A stretch of 61,000 nucleotides of DNA from Christensenellaceae bacterium (GCA_022510815.1 JAFLST010000014.1:1-61000), one strand, 5' to 3'; counted from the first letter of the stretch, positions 1 to 7,956 are shown. Notes: a model not told the origin generated them from the letters alone. Program-made: numbers and translations.

Positions 1-55
1 GCTTGAGGGTGATCTTGTCGGCATCCTTGCCGTACCAGCGGAATGTCATTTTCAT
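1..55 (-). CDS. uxuA: Mannonate dehydratase, N-terminal fragment
   Basis: Only the first 18 codons are in the window; the gene runs off the left edge. Reading the minus strand from the ATG at 55-53 gives MKMTFRWYGKDADKITLK, which matches the characteristic opening of UxuA proteins (MKMTFRWYG). An AAGGAG ribosome site sits just upstream. UxuA dehydrates D-mannonate to 2-keto-3-deoxygluconate (KDG) in glucuronate catabolism, so it would feed the same KDG pool used by kdgK and eda at 21-23 kb. The identification rests on a short N-terminus but a distinctive one; the full gene lies outside the window. Confidence 0.8.
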   Translation of the reverse strand, partial: MKMTFRWYGKDADKITLK

Positions 56-109
56 GAACGCTGCCTCCTTGCTGTATGAATCATGGGATACGCCGTTATG
101 TGTATGTTT

Positions 110-138
110 ATTATCGCACAAAACGGCGCGGATTTCAA
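110..138 (-). promoter_or_regulatory. Promoter for uxuA
   Basis: On the minus strand, TTGAAA (138-133) and GATAAT (115-110) are separated by 17 bases, a good housekeeping-sigma promoter about 55 bases before the uxuA start. It lies back to back with the riboswitch promoter at 186-214. Confidence 0.55.
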
Positions 139-185
139 TTGATTCCTGCCAAAATGGAGGAAGGAAAAAGCGGCGGCGGCTTTTC

Positions 186-214
186 TTGACGGGCGGCGGC
201 CGATCCGCTATAAT
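186..214 (+). promoter_or_regulatory. Promoter for the cobalamin-riboswitch operon
   Basis: TTGACG (186-191) and a perfect TATAAT (209-214) are separated by 17 bases. Transcription would begin near 221, just before the P1 stem of the riboswitch. Confidence 0.8.
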
Positions 215-234
215 AGACGCGACAAATGAATAGC

Positions 235-420
235 CGGTGTATCTGCGCAGCGATGCGCGGCATGCTTTTTTTGGACGGGGCATGCCATGGGAACGCGGAT
301 GAGAGTTCCGGGCTATCCCAGTAACCGTGAAGCTGACGAGGGCGCGATGGAAGCCACTGCTGAAGAAGCGGGAAGGTGCGCCATGAGGATGAAGCCAAGC
401 CGGGAGACCTGTTTACACCG
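235..420 (+). promoter_or_regulatory. Cobalamin (adenosylcobalamin) riboswitch
   Basis: The hallmarks of the cobalamin aptamer appear in order: a GGGAA block with a complementary TTCC, CAGTAACCG, GAAGCCACTG, CGGGAAGG, and the B12 box GAAGCCAAGCCGGGAGACC at 391-409. The closing stem is visible as CGGTGTA (235-241) pairing with TACACCG (414-420). An intrinsic terminator follows at 492-519, so binding of the ligand most likely ends transcription before the ABC transporter genes. Class and ligand are inferred from the conserved boxes. Confidence 0.92.
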
Positions 421-491
421 TGAATCAATCATTCCCCTGGGGGTGGGATATGCTATGGAGGCCGAGAAGCGCGACGCTTGCGGTCTGTTTA

Positions 492-519
492 GTGTTCCTC
501 AGGGAGGGACGCTTTTTTT
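492..519 (+). terminator. Riboswitch-controlled intrinsic terminator
   Basis: GTGTTCCTC (492-500) pairs over nine positions (two G-U) with GAGGGACGC (504-512) around an AGG loop, followed by seven T residues. It lies between the aptamer and the first gene and is the probable expression platform. Confidence 0.85.
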
Positions 520-576
520 GTGAAGGCATCCCTCTCGCTGATTCATTTGATCTCAATCATCAGGAGGGAACCTAAC

Positions 577-1473
577 ATGTCCAAGAAACTCATTGCCCTG
601 CTTCTCGCGCTGGTGCTGGCCGTCTCGATGACCGCCGCGCTGGCCGAGGACGCGACCGTCACCGTCAGCGACATGTACGGCCGTGAAATCACCCTGACCG
701 AACCCGCGACCCGCATCGTGGCGCTGACCGCGTCCGACTGCGAGATCCTCTGCGCGCTGGGCTGCGAGGAGGCGCTGGTGGGCCGCGGCACCTACTGCGA
801 CTATCCGGCGAGCATTCTGGAGGTGCCCGTGGTGGAGTCCGGCGCGGAGACCAACGTCGAGCAGATCATCGCGCTGGCCCCGCAGGTGGTGCTCATGGCC
901 GACATGGCGCAGAACCCCGAGCAGGTCGAGGCGCTTGAGGCGGCGGGCATCCATGTGGCCGTCAGCAACGCGGCGGACATTGCCGGGACGTACACCGCCA
1001 TCCGCATGATCGGCCAGCTCATGGGCAAGGACGCTGAAGCGGAGACCATCGTTGCCGACATGCAGGCGGCCTTTGATGACATCGCCGCCAAGAGCGAAAA
1101 CAGCGGCAAGACCGTCTACTTCGAGGTGTCCCCGCTGGAGTGGGGCCTGTGGACGGCTGGCGCGAACACCTTCATGGACGAGCTGGCGACCATGTGCGGC
1201 CTGCAGAACGCCTTTGCCGATCTGGACGGCTGGGCGGCCATCTCCGAGGAGCAGGTGCTGGCGCGCGATCCGGACTACATCGTGACCATTGCCATGCACT
1301 ACGGCGAGGGCCCCACGCCTGTGGAGGAGATCAAGGGCCGCGCGGGCTGGGAGGGACTCAAGGCCATCGCGAACGACGCGCTCTACAATGCTGATTCCAA
1401 CGCCGTTTCCCGTCCCGGCCCGCGTCTGAAGGATGCCGCCATCGAGCTGTTCAGCTTCGTGTACGGCGAGTAA
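577..1473 (+). CDS. btuF: Periplasmic-binding-protein-like ABC transporter substrate-binding protein (BtuF/FecB type)
   Basis: A 298-residue extracytoplasmic binding protein of the metal-chelate/cobalamin type. It has an N-terminal signal sequence (MSKKLIALLLALVLAVS, predicted cut after ALA near residue 22) and then the family pattern YGREITLTEPATRIVAL, two lobes joined by a helix. The ATG at 577 has a GGAGGG ribosome site; a longer in-frame start at 520 lacks one and lies in the terminator. The riboswitch upstream and the btuC/btuD homologues downstream point to cobalamin or a related corrinoid as ligand. Oddly for this phylum there is no lipobox cysteine at the signal cleavage site, so retention at the membrane is unexplained. 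An iron-siderophore ligand is less likely given the riboswitch. Confidence 0.85.
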   Translation: MSKKLIALLLALVLAVSMTAALAEDATVTVSDMYGREITLTEPATRIVALTASDCEILCALGCEEALVGRGTYCDYPASILEVPVVESGAETNVEQIIALAPQVVLMADMAQNPEQVEALEAAGIHVAVSNAADIAGTYTAIRMIGQLMGKDAEAETIVADMQAAFDDIAAKSENSGKTVYFEVSPLEWGLWTAGANTFMDELATMCGLQNAFADLDGWAAISEEQVLARDPDYIVTIAMHYGEGPTPVEEIKGRAGWEGLKAIANDALYNADSNAVSRPGPRLKDAAIELFSFVYGE

Positions 1474-1478
1474 CGCCC

Positions 1479-1547
1479 TCAAAAGGATAAAACCCTTTTG
1501 ACGAAAGAAGCAGGCCTGACTGTCCGATTCCAGACAGTCAGGCCTGC
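1479..1547 (+). other. Two tandem stem-loops between btuF and btuC
   Basis: The first hairpin is TCAAAAGG (1479-1486) with CCTTTTGA (1494-1501). The second is a perfect 15-bp stem, GCAGGCCTGACTGTC (1510-1524) with its complement at 1533-1547 and an 8-base loop, followed by a T-containing stretch (GTTGTTTTC). They may end or process a share of the transcript, giving more binding protein than permease, as is common for ABC importers. Confidence 0.6.
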
Positions 1548-1647
1548 AAGGTTGTTTTCTCTGTGAATAACGCGAAAACCGCCGCACCTGTCGCCGGTTT
1601 TTGATGACAGTCGGAGGATGCGCCCTCCGAGAATGAAGAAGGAAACC

Positions 1648-2679
1648 ATGAAAAGAACCTCTGAACACTTCAGCCCGGCGGTGTATGGGCTGTTCCTGCT
1701 GGCGCTGGCGGCGGCGATGCTGCTGTGCATCTGCGCGGGGAGCGTGGCCATTCCGCTGGGCGATACGCTGACGGTTCTGTGGAACACGCTGCGGGGACAG
1801 CCGATGCCTGCGGGCGTTGCGTCGGCGATCATCCTGTCCGTGCGGCTGCCGCGGGTGCTGTGCGTGGCGCTGGTGGGGGCGTCGCTGTCCCTGTGCGGCG
1901 CGGCGATGCAGGGGCTTCTGCGCAATCCGCTGGCGGACGGCTCCACCCTCGGCGTGTCCTCCGGCGCGTCGCTGGGGGCGGTCGCGGCCATCGCGCTGGG
2001 CGTGACGGTGCCCGGGTGGCCCTATGGCGGCACCATGATCATGGCGATGATCTTCGCCTTCCTGTCGCTGGTTATGATCCTGTCGCTGGCCTATGTGCTG
2101 GACAGATCGCTGGCGACGAACAGCATCATCCTCATCGGCGTGATCTTCTCCATGTTTGTCTCGAGCCTCATCAGCCTCGTCATCGCCTTTGCCGGGGAAA
2201 AGGTCAAAACCATCACCTTCTGGACGATGGGCTCCCTCTCCGGCAGCAACTACATCTATGTCGGCCTGCTGGCGGCGGCGCTGTTGGTGTGCGGCGTGGT
2301 GATCCTGCTGCAGGCACGGGAGCTGAACGCCTTTGCCGTGGGCGAGGACAACGCGCGTCATGTGGGCGTGAACGTCAGGCGGGTTAAGCTGACGGTGCTG
2401 GCGGCGGTGTCGGCGCTGATCGGCGTGAGCGTGTCCGTCGGCGGCACCATCGGCTTTGTGGGACTGGTCGTTCCGCACATGGCGCGGATGGTCGCCGGGC
2501 CCAACCACAAGCGGCTGCTGCCCGCGTCGCTGTTCGCGGGGGCGATTTTCCTGCTGTTAGCGGATTTGGTCGGGCGCACGGTGATCAGCCCCATCGAGCT
2601 GCCCATCGGCGTGGTGACGTCGCTGGTGGGGTCGGTGATCTTCGTGGTGGTCTTCTACCGGACAAGAAAGGGCAGGTGA
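1648..2679 (+). CDS. btuC: FecCD-family ABC transporter permease (BtuC-like)
   Basis: Integral membrane subunit of the corrinoid/siderophore importer class, about 343 residues with roughly ten hydrophobic helices. Family motifs include LRLPRVLCVALVGASLSLCGAAMQ near the second helix and GFVGLVVPHMARM, the cytoplasmic coupling helix that contacts the ATPase. I chose the ATG at 1648 because it has AAGG at a suitable distance; in-frame ATGs at 1618 and 1633 are possible, but the first sits directly on the GGAGG. It lies between the binding protein and the ATPase gene in one operon under the cobalamin riboswitch. Confidence 0.88.
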   Translation: MKRTSEHFSPAVYGLFLLALAAAMLLCICAGSVAIPLGDTLTVLWNTLRGQPMPAGVASAIILSVRLPRVLCVALVGASLSLCGAAMQGLLRNPLADGSTLGVSSGASLGAVAAIALGVTVPGWPYGGTMIMAMIFAFLSLVMILSLAYVLDRSLATNSIILIGVIFSMFVSSLISLVIAFAGEKVKTITFWTMGSLSGSNYIYVGLLAAALLVCGVVILLQARELNAFAVGEDNARHVGVNVRRVKLTVLAAVSALIGVSVSVGGTIGFVGLVVPHMARMVAGPNHKRLLPASLFAGAIFLLLADLVGRTVISPIELPIGVVTSLVGSVIFVVVFYRTRKGR

Positions 2680-2683
2680 GCGC

Positions 2684-3433
2684 ATGCTGAACGCAGAGAA
2701 CGTTACGGTCCACTTCGGCGATTTCACCGCGGTGGACGGCCTTTCCTTCTCGCTGGAGGAAGGGCAGTGGCTGATGCTCGTCGGCCCCAACGGCGCGGGC
2801 AAAAGCACGCTGCTGAGCGCGGTTGCGCAGGGAACGCCCTACCGCGGGGACATCAGGCTGGACGGCAGGGATATCCGCGCCTACAAGCCCGCGCAGCTTG
2901 CCCGGCGGGTGGGCGTGCTGTCCCAGCATCACCATGTGGGCTATGCCTACACGGTGGAGGAGATCGTGAATTTAGGCCGGTATGCCCATCGGCGCGGCTT
3001 TCTCTCGGCCCGGGACGGCGGGGAGCAGGTCGAGGAGGCGCTCCGGCTGACCGGCATGGAGGGCCTGCGGCATGCCAGCGTGCTGACCCTCTCCGGCGGC
3101 GAGCTGCAGCGGGCCTTTCTGGCGCAGGTCTTTGCGCAGAACCCGCAGATACTGATGCTGGATGAGCCGGCGAACCACCTCGACCTTGTCTATCAGAAGC
3201 ACATCTTCTCCCTGATCGACGAGTGGCGCAGGCAGCCGGGGCGGGCGGTGATCTCGGTGGTTCACGACCTGAGCCTCGCGCGAAAATACGGCACCCACGC
3301 GCTGCTGATGCACCACGGACGGTGTGTGGCGCATGGGGAGATGGACGCCGTACTGACGGAAGAGCATCTGCGGGCCGTGTATGAGATGGACGTTCATGAG
3401 TGGATGCGCGACCTGCTGACCCAGTGGGCATAG
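2684..3433 (+). CDS. btuD: ABC transporter ATP-binding protein (BtuD/FecE-like)
   Basis: Cytoplasmic ATPase of 249 residues that powers the importer. Walker A is GPNGAGKST (about residues 34-42), the signature is LSGGELQRAFLAQ, Walker B is ILMLDEPANHLDL, and the switch histidine is in SVVHDLSLA. It starts four bases after the permease stop codon with GGCAGGTG as ribosome site, so the two are probably translationally coupled. Placement in the riboswitch operon supports corrinoid uptake. A strong terminator follows. Confidence 0.9.
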   Translation: MLNAENVTVHFGDFTAVDGLSFSLEEGQWLMLVGPNGAGKSTLLSAVAQGTPYRGDIRLDGRDIRAYKPAQLARRVGVLSQHHHVGYAYTVEEIVNLGRYAHRRGFLSARDGGEQVEEALRLTGMEGLRHASVLTLSGGELQRAFLAQVFAQNPQILMLDEPANHLDLVYQKHIFSLIDEWRRQPGRAVISVVHDLSLARKYGTHALLMHHGRCVAHGEMDAVLTEEHLRAVYEMDVHEWMRDLLTQWA

Positions 3434-3439
3434 AACGAA

Positions 3440-3480
3440 CAAGGCCCTGCTCGGATGAATGAGCAGGGCCTTGCTTTTTT
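3440..3480. terminator. Bidirectional intrinsic terminator between btuD and degV
   Basis: CAAGGCCCTGCTC (3440-3452) pairs perfectly with GAGCAGGGCCTTG (3461-3473) and is followed by six T. It separates convergent genes and could serve both. Confidence 0.85.
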
Positions 3481-3488
3481 GATGATGT

Positions 3489-4319
3489 TTATCCCTCGAA
3501 GCCGATCAGGAGGCCGGCTTCCTCCGCGTAATAGGCGCACAGGCCGCGGGCATGGTCGATCACCACGTCGGCGGAGGGCCACTGGGCAAGAATCTGATCG
3601 CGCAGGGCCTGAGCCGCGGGTTCATTGCTGCAGTGGTCGATGCGCACCTTGCCGCCGCTGTAGCCCCGGTCGCGCATGGCGTTCAGGTTGGCTTGCACGG
3701 CCTTTTTGTCGCCCCGGGCCTTGCCGACGATCTCGATGTCGCCCTTCTCGCTGGCGCAGCCGATGACCCGGATGCCCAGCAGGCCCACCAGCGCGCCGAT
3801 GGCGGGATTCGCGCGGCCGTTCACGACCAGATTGTGCAGCGAGCAGAGGCAGAAGAGCAGGTGCGTCTGACGGCTGTAGTCGTTCAGCGCGTCGACAATG
3901 TCGTCGAACTCCGTGCCCGCGAGGATCAGCTCCTCGGCCCGCTCGATCAGCAAGCGCATCTCCGGCCCGGTGGAGAGCGTGTCCATCACGAAGACGCGGC
4001 GCCCCGGGTGCTGCTCCTCGTATTCATGCGCGGCGAGTCTCGCGGCGTTGTAGGTGCCGGAGAGGCCGCTGGTGATGCAGAAGCAGAGGATGCTTTCCGC
4101 GTCGCCGAAGGCCGTCAGCCAGTCGTTCAGGCCAGGACAGGCCGTCGAGGACTTGCCCTTGTGCGTCTTCAAATCGGCAGCCATGCCAGCTACGTCCAGC
4201 TCCGGCGTGTCGACATAGGTGCGGTCGCCCGCGACAATGGTCAGCGGCGCGGAGGCAAAGGGAACCTGCGGCAGGCTCAGCACATCCGAGGAGGAATCGG
4301 CGACAATTTTGAAGTTCAT
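3489..4319 (-). CDS. DegV family protein
   Basis: A 276-residue cytoplasmic protein of the DegV family, whose members bind fatty acids and hand them to the fatty-acid kinase FakA. Family marks are the opening FKIVADSSSDV, and the central ITSGLSGTYNAARLAA block that forms the lipid-binding pocket, followed by the VMDTLSTG segment. Length is usual. The gene is single, read from its own promoter divergent to the DUF1836 gene. The particular lipid and partner cannot be told from sequence, and fakA is not in the window. Confidence 0.92.
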   Translation of the reverse strand: MNFKIVADSSSDVLSLPQVPFASAPLTIVAGDRTYVDTPELDVAGMAADLKTHKGKSSTACPGLNDWLTAFGDAESILCFCITSGLSGTYNAARLAAHEYEEQHPGRRVFVMDTLSTGPEMRLLIERAEELILAGTEFDDIVDALNDYSRQTHLLFCLCSLHNLVVNGRANPAIGALVGLLGIRVIGCASEKGDIEIVGKARGDKKAVQANLNAMRDRGYSGGKVRIDHCSNEPAAQALRDQILAQWPSADVVIDHARGLCAYYAEEAGLLIGFEG

Positions 4320-4383
4320 AAAATATCCTCGTCAAATTTTCTCAATCTCGATAAAGGTTTTTGAAAAACCGATCATCAATCCT

Positions 4384-4413
4384 ACTATAACAGCTTTTGC
4401 GAACCCTGTCAAG
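4384..4413 (-). promoter_or_regulatory. Promoter for degV
   Basis: Minus strand TTGACA (4413-4408), 18-base spacer, TATAGT (4389-4384). It lies back to back with the DUF1836 promoter. Confidence 0.7.
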
Positions 4414-4431
4414 GGTTAGGGAGAAGCTTAC

Positions 4432-4460
4432 TTGACGTTCCTGACATAAATCTGTATAAT
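4432..4460 (+). promoter_or_regulatory. Promoter for the DUF1836 gene
   Basis: TTGACG (4432-4437) and TATAAT (4455-4460) with a 17-base spacer, 23 bases before the start codon, so the leader is very short. Confidence 0.8.
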
Positions 4461-4483
4461 ACACTCGGAAAAGGGGTGAGTTC

Positions 4484-4999
4484 ATGGCCGCGTCCATCGA
4501 GGTTTTCAGGATGCCGAGGTACCGCGAGATTCCTGACGTGGGGCTGTATCTGGACCAGACGGTCAAGTACATCAACCGCTTTCTCACGCCGCTGGGCTGC
4601 GTGGAGATCACCTCGTCCATGGTCAGCAATTACGTCAAGAAGGGCTACATCCGCAGCCCGGAGCGCAAGCAGTATGACGCGGAGCAGATCGCGTACCTGT
4701 TTTTCATCGCCATTGCCAAGAGCGTGCTGACGATGGAGCACATCGCGCGGCTGTTCGAGATGCAGCGGTCGACCTACAGCGGCGAGGTCGCTTATAACTA
4801 TTTCTGCGACGAGCTGGAGAACATGCTGCACTTCATCTTCGGCCTGAAGGGCGACCTTGACCAGATCGGCTCGACCGACACCGAGGCCAAGACCATGCTG
4901 CGCTCGACGATCACGGCGGTGGCGCACATCATCTACCTGAACAGCCAGTTTGAGCTGCTGGACGCCGACCCGCCGGAGAACGAAGCGAAGAAGCGTTAA
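4484..4999 (+). CDS. DUF1836 domain-containing protein, MerR-like helix-turn-helix
   Basis: A 171-residue protein with the DUF1836 pattern: YLDQTVKYINRFL, then ITSSMVSNYVKKGYI, a helix-turn-helix resembling the MerR recognition helix, then a C-terminal helical part. The family is found mainly in Bacillota and is regarded as DNA-binding, with no defined targets. A GGGGTGAG ribosome site precedes the ATG. Its stop codon overlaps by four bases the stop codon of the convergent YitT-like gene. Target genes are unknown; auto-regulation or control of the divergent degV gene is possible but not shown. Confidence 0.85.
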   Translation: MAASIEVFRMPRYREIPDVGLYLDQTVKYINRFLTPLGCVEITSSMVSNYVKKGYIRSPERKQYDAEQIAYLFFIAIAKSVLTMEHIARLFEMQRSTYSGEVAYNYFCDELENMLHFIFGLKGDLDQIGSTDTEAKTMLRSTITAVAHIIYLNSQFELLDADPPENEAKKR

Positions 5000-5613
5000 C
5001 AGCCAATGCTCCGCCCGCGCGGGGGAAGGGGCAGCCGCTGCATCAGCCCGATGATCTGCCCGGAGAGAACCACCGTCAGCAGCGAGTAGAGCAGGCGAGC
5101 GAGGGGAATGTAGCTCAGGGACAGACCGAGAACCACCGCGTCGGTCAGCAGGTAAATCCACTGAATGGGCACGCGGGTGAGGTGAGAGAGCGCCATCGCG
5201 AGGGCGTCATCCCCGCCGGGCGCGCCGCCGACCCGCACGCACAGCCCCGCGCCCACGCCGACGAACACGGCCCCCGACAGCGCCGCGGCCAGAGGCGAGG
5301 CAATCAGCGCCGGAAACAGGGGCGCGAAGGGCTCGGCGATGGCATAGAACAGGCTGAAGCCCGCGCCGGAGATGATCGAATACAGCAGGAACTCCCGGCC
5401 CAGCGTCCGCCAGCCGAGCAGGTAGCACAGGGCGTTGAGCAGGAGGCTCGACGCCGCCGGGGTGATGGCCAGCCAGTGATGGAGCAGCAGCGTCATGCCC
5501 AGCACGCCGCCCTCGGTGACGGACGACCATGCGTGAACGCTGCTCACGCCCACCGCCTGAATCAGGCTGCCCAACAGCGCCAGCAGCACGCGGGAGAGGG
5601 TCGGACGCGGCAT
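4996..5613 (-). CDS. YitT-family integral membrane protein
   Basis: A 205-residue protein with about five hydrophobic helices. The GVLGMTLLLHHWLAI segment, the repeated helix-loop pattern, and the GGAPGGDDALAMALSHLTRVP loop agree with the YitT/YczE-like membrane family (DUF161), whose function is not established. I place the start at the ATG at 5613, behind AAAGGA and a good promoter; an upstream in-frame ATG at 5787 would add a hydrophilic stretch lying across the promoter and is unlikely. Family assignment is moderately sure. Confidence 0.75.
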   Translation of the reverse strand: MPRPTLSRVLLALLGSLIQAVGVSSVHAWSSVTEGGVLGMTLLLHHWLAITPAASSLLLNALCYLLGWRTLGREFLLYSIISGAGFSLFYAIAEPFAPLFPALIASPLAAALSGAVFVGVGAGLCVRVGGAPGGDDALAMALSHLTRVPIQWIYLLTDAVVLGLSLSYIPLARLLYSLLTVVLSGQIIGLMQRLPLPPRGRSIGC

Positions 5614-5646
5614 CGGATAACCAGTCCTTTCGCTTGGGATATCCCT

Positions 5647-5675
5647 ATGGTAGAGGATGGGCAGAGGCTTGTCAA
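5647..5675 (-). promoter_or_regulatory. Promoter for the YitT-like gene
   Basis: Minus strand TTGACA (5675-5670), 17-base spacer, TACCAT (5652-5647). Confidence 0.65.
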
Positions 5676-5780
5676 GGGAGGCCGGGCGGACGGAATCTCG
5701 CCGGCGATGCGGTATCTGGATAAATACAAACCATTTCAGCCGAGCCCTGTCGAAGAGCTTGTTTTTTTTGTAAAAATCTC

Positions 5781-5809
5781 TTTTCACAGGCTGAATTCTG
5801 TGGTATCAT
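5781..5809 (+). promoter_or_regulatory. Possible promoter for prs
   Basis: TTTTCA (5781-5786) and TATCAT (5804-5809) with a 17-base spacer; the -35 box is weak. The rest of 5614-5902 holds no gene that I can support. Confidence 0.35.
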
Positions 5810-5902
5810 GCAGGTGCAGGCGCGGTCTCCGCGGCTGTCTCGGTGCCTTCGTGTTTTCCTTTCTTCCATTACCCCTGATGACTGCGGAATGAGGTAGATG
5901 GC

Positions 5903-7123
5903 GTGACGGATTTTGTGAGCACTTGGAACGAGGAATCTTTTCTGACGACGCCTGTCGGGCCGCTGGGACTCATCTCCATGCGCGGCACGGAGGAGCTGGG
6001 CGGCAAGGTCAACCAGTGGCTGCTGCGCTGGCGGGAGCATACCGAAGAGACGTTTGCTGAGGACGACATGTCCACAACCCCCGGCCAGAAGCGCAAGGAC
6101 TTTCTGATCGAGACCACCTGCCCGCGCTTTGGCAACGGTGACGGCAAGGGACTCATCAAGGACAGCGTGCGCGGCCTCGACCTGTACATCCTCTGCGACG
6201 TCGGCGCGTACAACTGCACCTTCGACATGTACGGTCAGAAGGTTCCCATGAGCCCTGACGACCACTTCATGGACCTCAAGCGCACCATTGCCGCGGTGGG
6301 CGGCAAGGCCAAGCGCATCACGGTCATCATGCCGCTGCTCTACGGCGGACGGCAGCACCGCCGCGTGGCCCGCGAGAGCCTCGACTGCGCGATGGCCCTG
6401 CAGGAGCTGGAGCGCATGGGCGTGAGCAACATTATCACTTTCGACGCTCACGATCCCCGCGTGCAGAACGCCATCCCCGAGGGCGGCTTCGAGAGCGTGA
6501 TGCCCTCCTACCAGATCTTCAAGGCGCTGCTGGGCCGGGAAAAGAACCTCAGCGTGGACAAGGATCACATGATGATCGTGTCCCCCGACGAGGGCGCCAT
6601 CGACCGCAACATCTTCTATGCCTCCGTCCTCGGTCTGGACATGGGCATGTTCTATAAGCGCCGGGATTACACCCGCATCGTCAATGGGCGCAACCCCATC
6701 GTCGCGCATGAGTACATGGGCGATTCGATGGAGGGCAAGGACGTCTTCATCGCTGACGACATCCTCTCCTCCGGCGAGTCCATCATCGACGTGGCGCGGG
6801 AGCTCAAGAAGCGCAAGGCCAACCGCGTCTTTGCGGCGGCGACCTTCGCGCTGTTCACCGGCGGCATCGACCTGTACAACAAGGCCTACGAGGAAGGCGT
6901 CATTGACCGGGTGATCTCCACCAACCTCACCTACTGCACGCCTGAGCTCAAGGCCGCGCCGTGGTTCATTCAGGCGGACATGAGCAAGTTCATCTCCTAC
7001 ATCATCGCGACGCTCAACCATGACCGCTCGCTGTCCAAGCTGCTCAGCCCCTCCGATCGCATCCACAGCCTCATGAGCCGCTACAACCGCGAGCAGAGGG
7101 ATTCCGGAATCCGGCTGGTGTAA
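5903..7123 (+). CDS. prs: Ribose-phosphate pyrophosphokinase (long form)
   Basis: Makes phosphoribosyl pyrophosphate from ribose 5-phosphate and ATP, the entry to purine, pyrimidine, histidine and NAD synthesis. The 406 residues exceed the usual 310-320 because of an extended N-terminus. Recognisable blocks are the FDAHDPRVQNAIP region, the VSPDEGAIDR pyrophosphate-contact loop, and the PRPP-binding loop IADDILSSGESIID. The start is GTG at 5903 with GAGGT upstream. A GNAT gene follows three bases after the stop. Long PRPP synthetases of this kind are known in Clostridia; whether the extra N-terminal part changes regulation is not known. Confidence 0.88.
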   Translation: MTDFVSTWNEESFLTTPVGPLGLISMRGTEELGGKVNQWLLRWREHTEETFAEDDMSTTPGQKRKDFLIETTCPRFGNGDGKGLIKDSVRGLDLYILCDVGAYNCTFDMYGQKVPMSPDDHFMDLKRTIAAVGGKAKRITVIMPLLYGGRQHRRVARESLDCAMALQELERMGVSNIITFDAHDPRVQNAIPEGGFESVMPSYQIFKALLGREKNLSVDKDHMMIVSPDEGAIDRNIFYASVLGLDMGMFYKRRDYTRIVNGRNPIVAHEYMGDSMEGKDVFIADDILSSGESIIDVARELKKRKANRVFAAATFALFTGGIDLYNKAYEEGVIDRVISTNLTYCTPELKAAPWFIQADMSKFISYIIATLNHDRSLSKLLSPSDRIHSLMSRYNREQRDSGIRLV

Positions 7124-7126
7124 GGC

Positions 7127-7645
7127 ATGGCAGAGTATACGCTGCGTCCCGCAGACATCAGGGAAGCGGAACAGCTCGCGGGCATCAAGTCGAGCTATGT
7201 CCGCAGCCTGTACAGGGGATTTCTGTCGACCGACTATCTCAGAAAGGCCTCGCGGGAGTTCTATCTCCCCGAGATTATCGGGATGATGCGGGATGAAAGG
7301 CTTCGCGTGGACGTGCTGGAGTCGGACGGCGTGACGGTGGGCTTTGTCGCCTACGGCGCCGATTCAGGCAGTCCTGACTGCGGGCTGATCCGTGAGGAAG
7401 CGGTTGAGCCGCAGTACGGCCGTCGGGAGAAGGACGCCCTGGCTCAGCACGCCATCCGGCAGCTGACGGACATGGGCTTCCAGACCATCCATCTGTGGTT
7501 GCTGAAGGAGAACTTCCGGGCAAGGTTCCTGTTCGAGTCGATCGGCTTCCGCCATGACGGCATGGCCCGCTTCGAGCCCCGGGACGGCCAGCAGTTCAAT
7601 GTCACCCGGTACGCTTACCGCATACCTGACGCAAGCGACGCATGA
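7127..7645 (+). CDS. GNAT-family N-acetyltransferase
   Basis: A 172-residue protein with the acetyl-CoA-dependent acyltransferase fold: an N-terminal strand-helix (YTLRPADIREAEQLAGI), a central VGFVAYGA strand, an EPQYGRREKDALAQHAI helix in the place of the acetyl-CoA P-loop, and the C-terminal NFRARFLFESIGFRHDG motif typical of GNATs. The P-loop is less canonical than usual. It probably shares the prs transcript, being three bases downstream. Substrate unknown. Confidence 0.8.
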   Translation: MAEYTLRPADIREAEQLAGIKSSYVRSLYRGFLSTDYLRKASREFYLPEIIGMMRDERLRVDVLESDGVTVGFVAYGADSGSPDCGLIREEAVEPQYGRREKDALAQHAIRQLTDMGFQTIHLWLLKENFRARFLFESIGFRHDGMARFEPRDGQQFNVTRYAYRIPDASDA

Positions 7646-7652
7646 TTCAATG

Positions 7653-7691
7653 CCCCTCTCTGTCGGATGACGCCGATGGAGAGGGATTTTT
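7653..7691. terminator. Intrinsic terminator after prs-GNAT
   Basis: A 13-bp stem (7654-7666 with 7673-7685, two wobble pairs) with a six-base loop, followed by five T. It may also serve the small minus-strand ORF ending at 7695. Confidence 0.75.
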
Positions 7692-7694
7692 CGG

Positions 7695-7847
7695 TCATAC
7701 GGGACCGGCGGCCCATGAGCGGATGAGCGCTTCCTGCTCGCGGGTCAGGGTCATCCGCTGACCGTCGATCAGCACGACGACGCTGGCGGAGTGTTCCGGG
7801 CCCTTCTGGCTGGTCTCGGCTTGCCGTTTATCTGCTAAAGTCGTCAC
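7695..7847 (-). CDS. Small hypothetical protein (50 residues)
   Basis: Minus-strand reading frame with a GTG start at 7847 and a well-placed GGAGG seven bases upstream, ending next to the hairpin at 7653-7691. The product (beginning MTTLADKRQAETSQKG, with VVVLIDGQRMTLTREQEAL later) is hydrophilic, with a strand-turn-helix look and no signal or membrane segment. I recognise no family. It sits between the prs-GNAT unit and the promoter of the MurG-like gene. Support is the ribosome site, position and plausible composition; it could still be chance. Confidence 0.4.
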   Translation of the reverse strand: MTTLADKRQAETSQKGPEHSASVVVLIDGQRMTLTREQEALIRSWAAGPV

Positions 7848-7956
7848 ATACACGCCTCCGTTTCCGGAAAAAATCAATACGCGGGAGCAGCAGGGCCGAA
7901 GAAAGAAGTCAAATTGATCAGTGATCCTCGGGTGGGGCCAAGGGCAAAGCCCTTGG

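Noticed and set aside
3-233. Plus-strand open frame at the left edge
   Set aside because: It runs antisense to uxuA and through the promoter region of the riboswitch; no ribosome site or family.
287-523. 78-residue plus-strand frame between 287 and 523
   Set aside because: It lies entirely within the cobalamin riboswitch and its terminator.
553-2508. A 651-residue antisense open frame across btuF and btuC
   Set aside because: Composition is extreme (His/Arg/Gln runs) and it crosses two well-supported genes and an intergenic region; a shadow.
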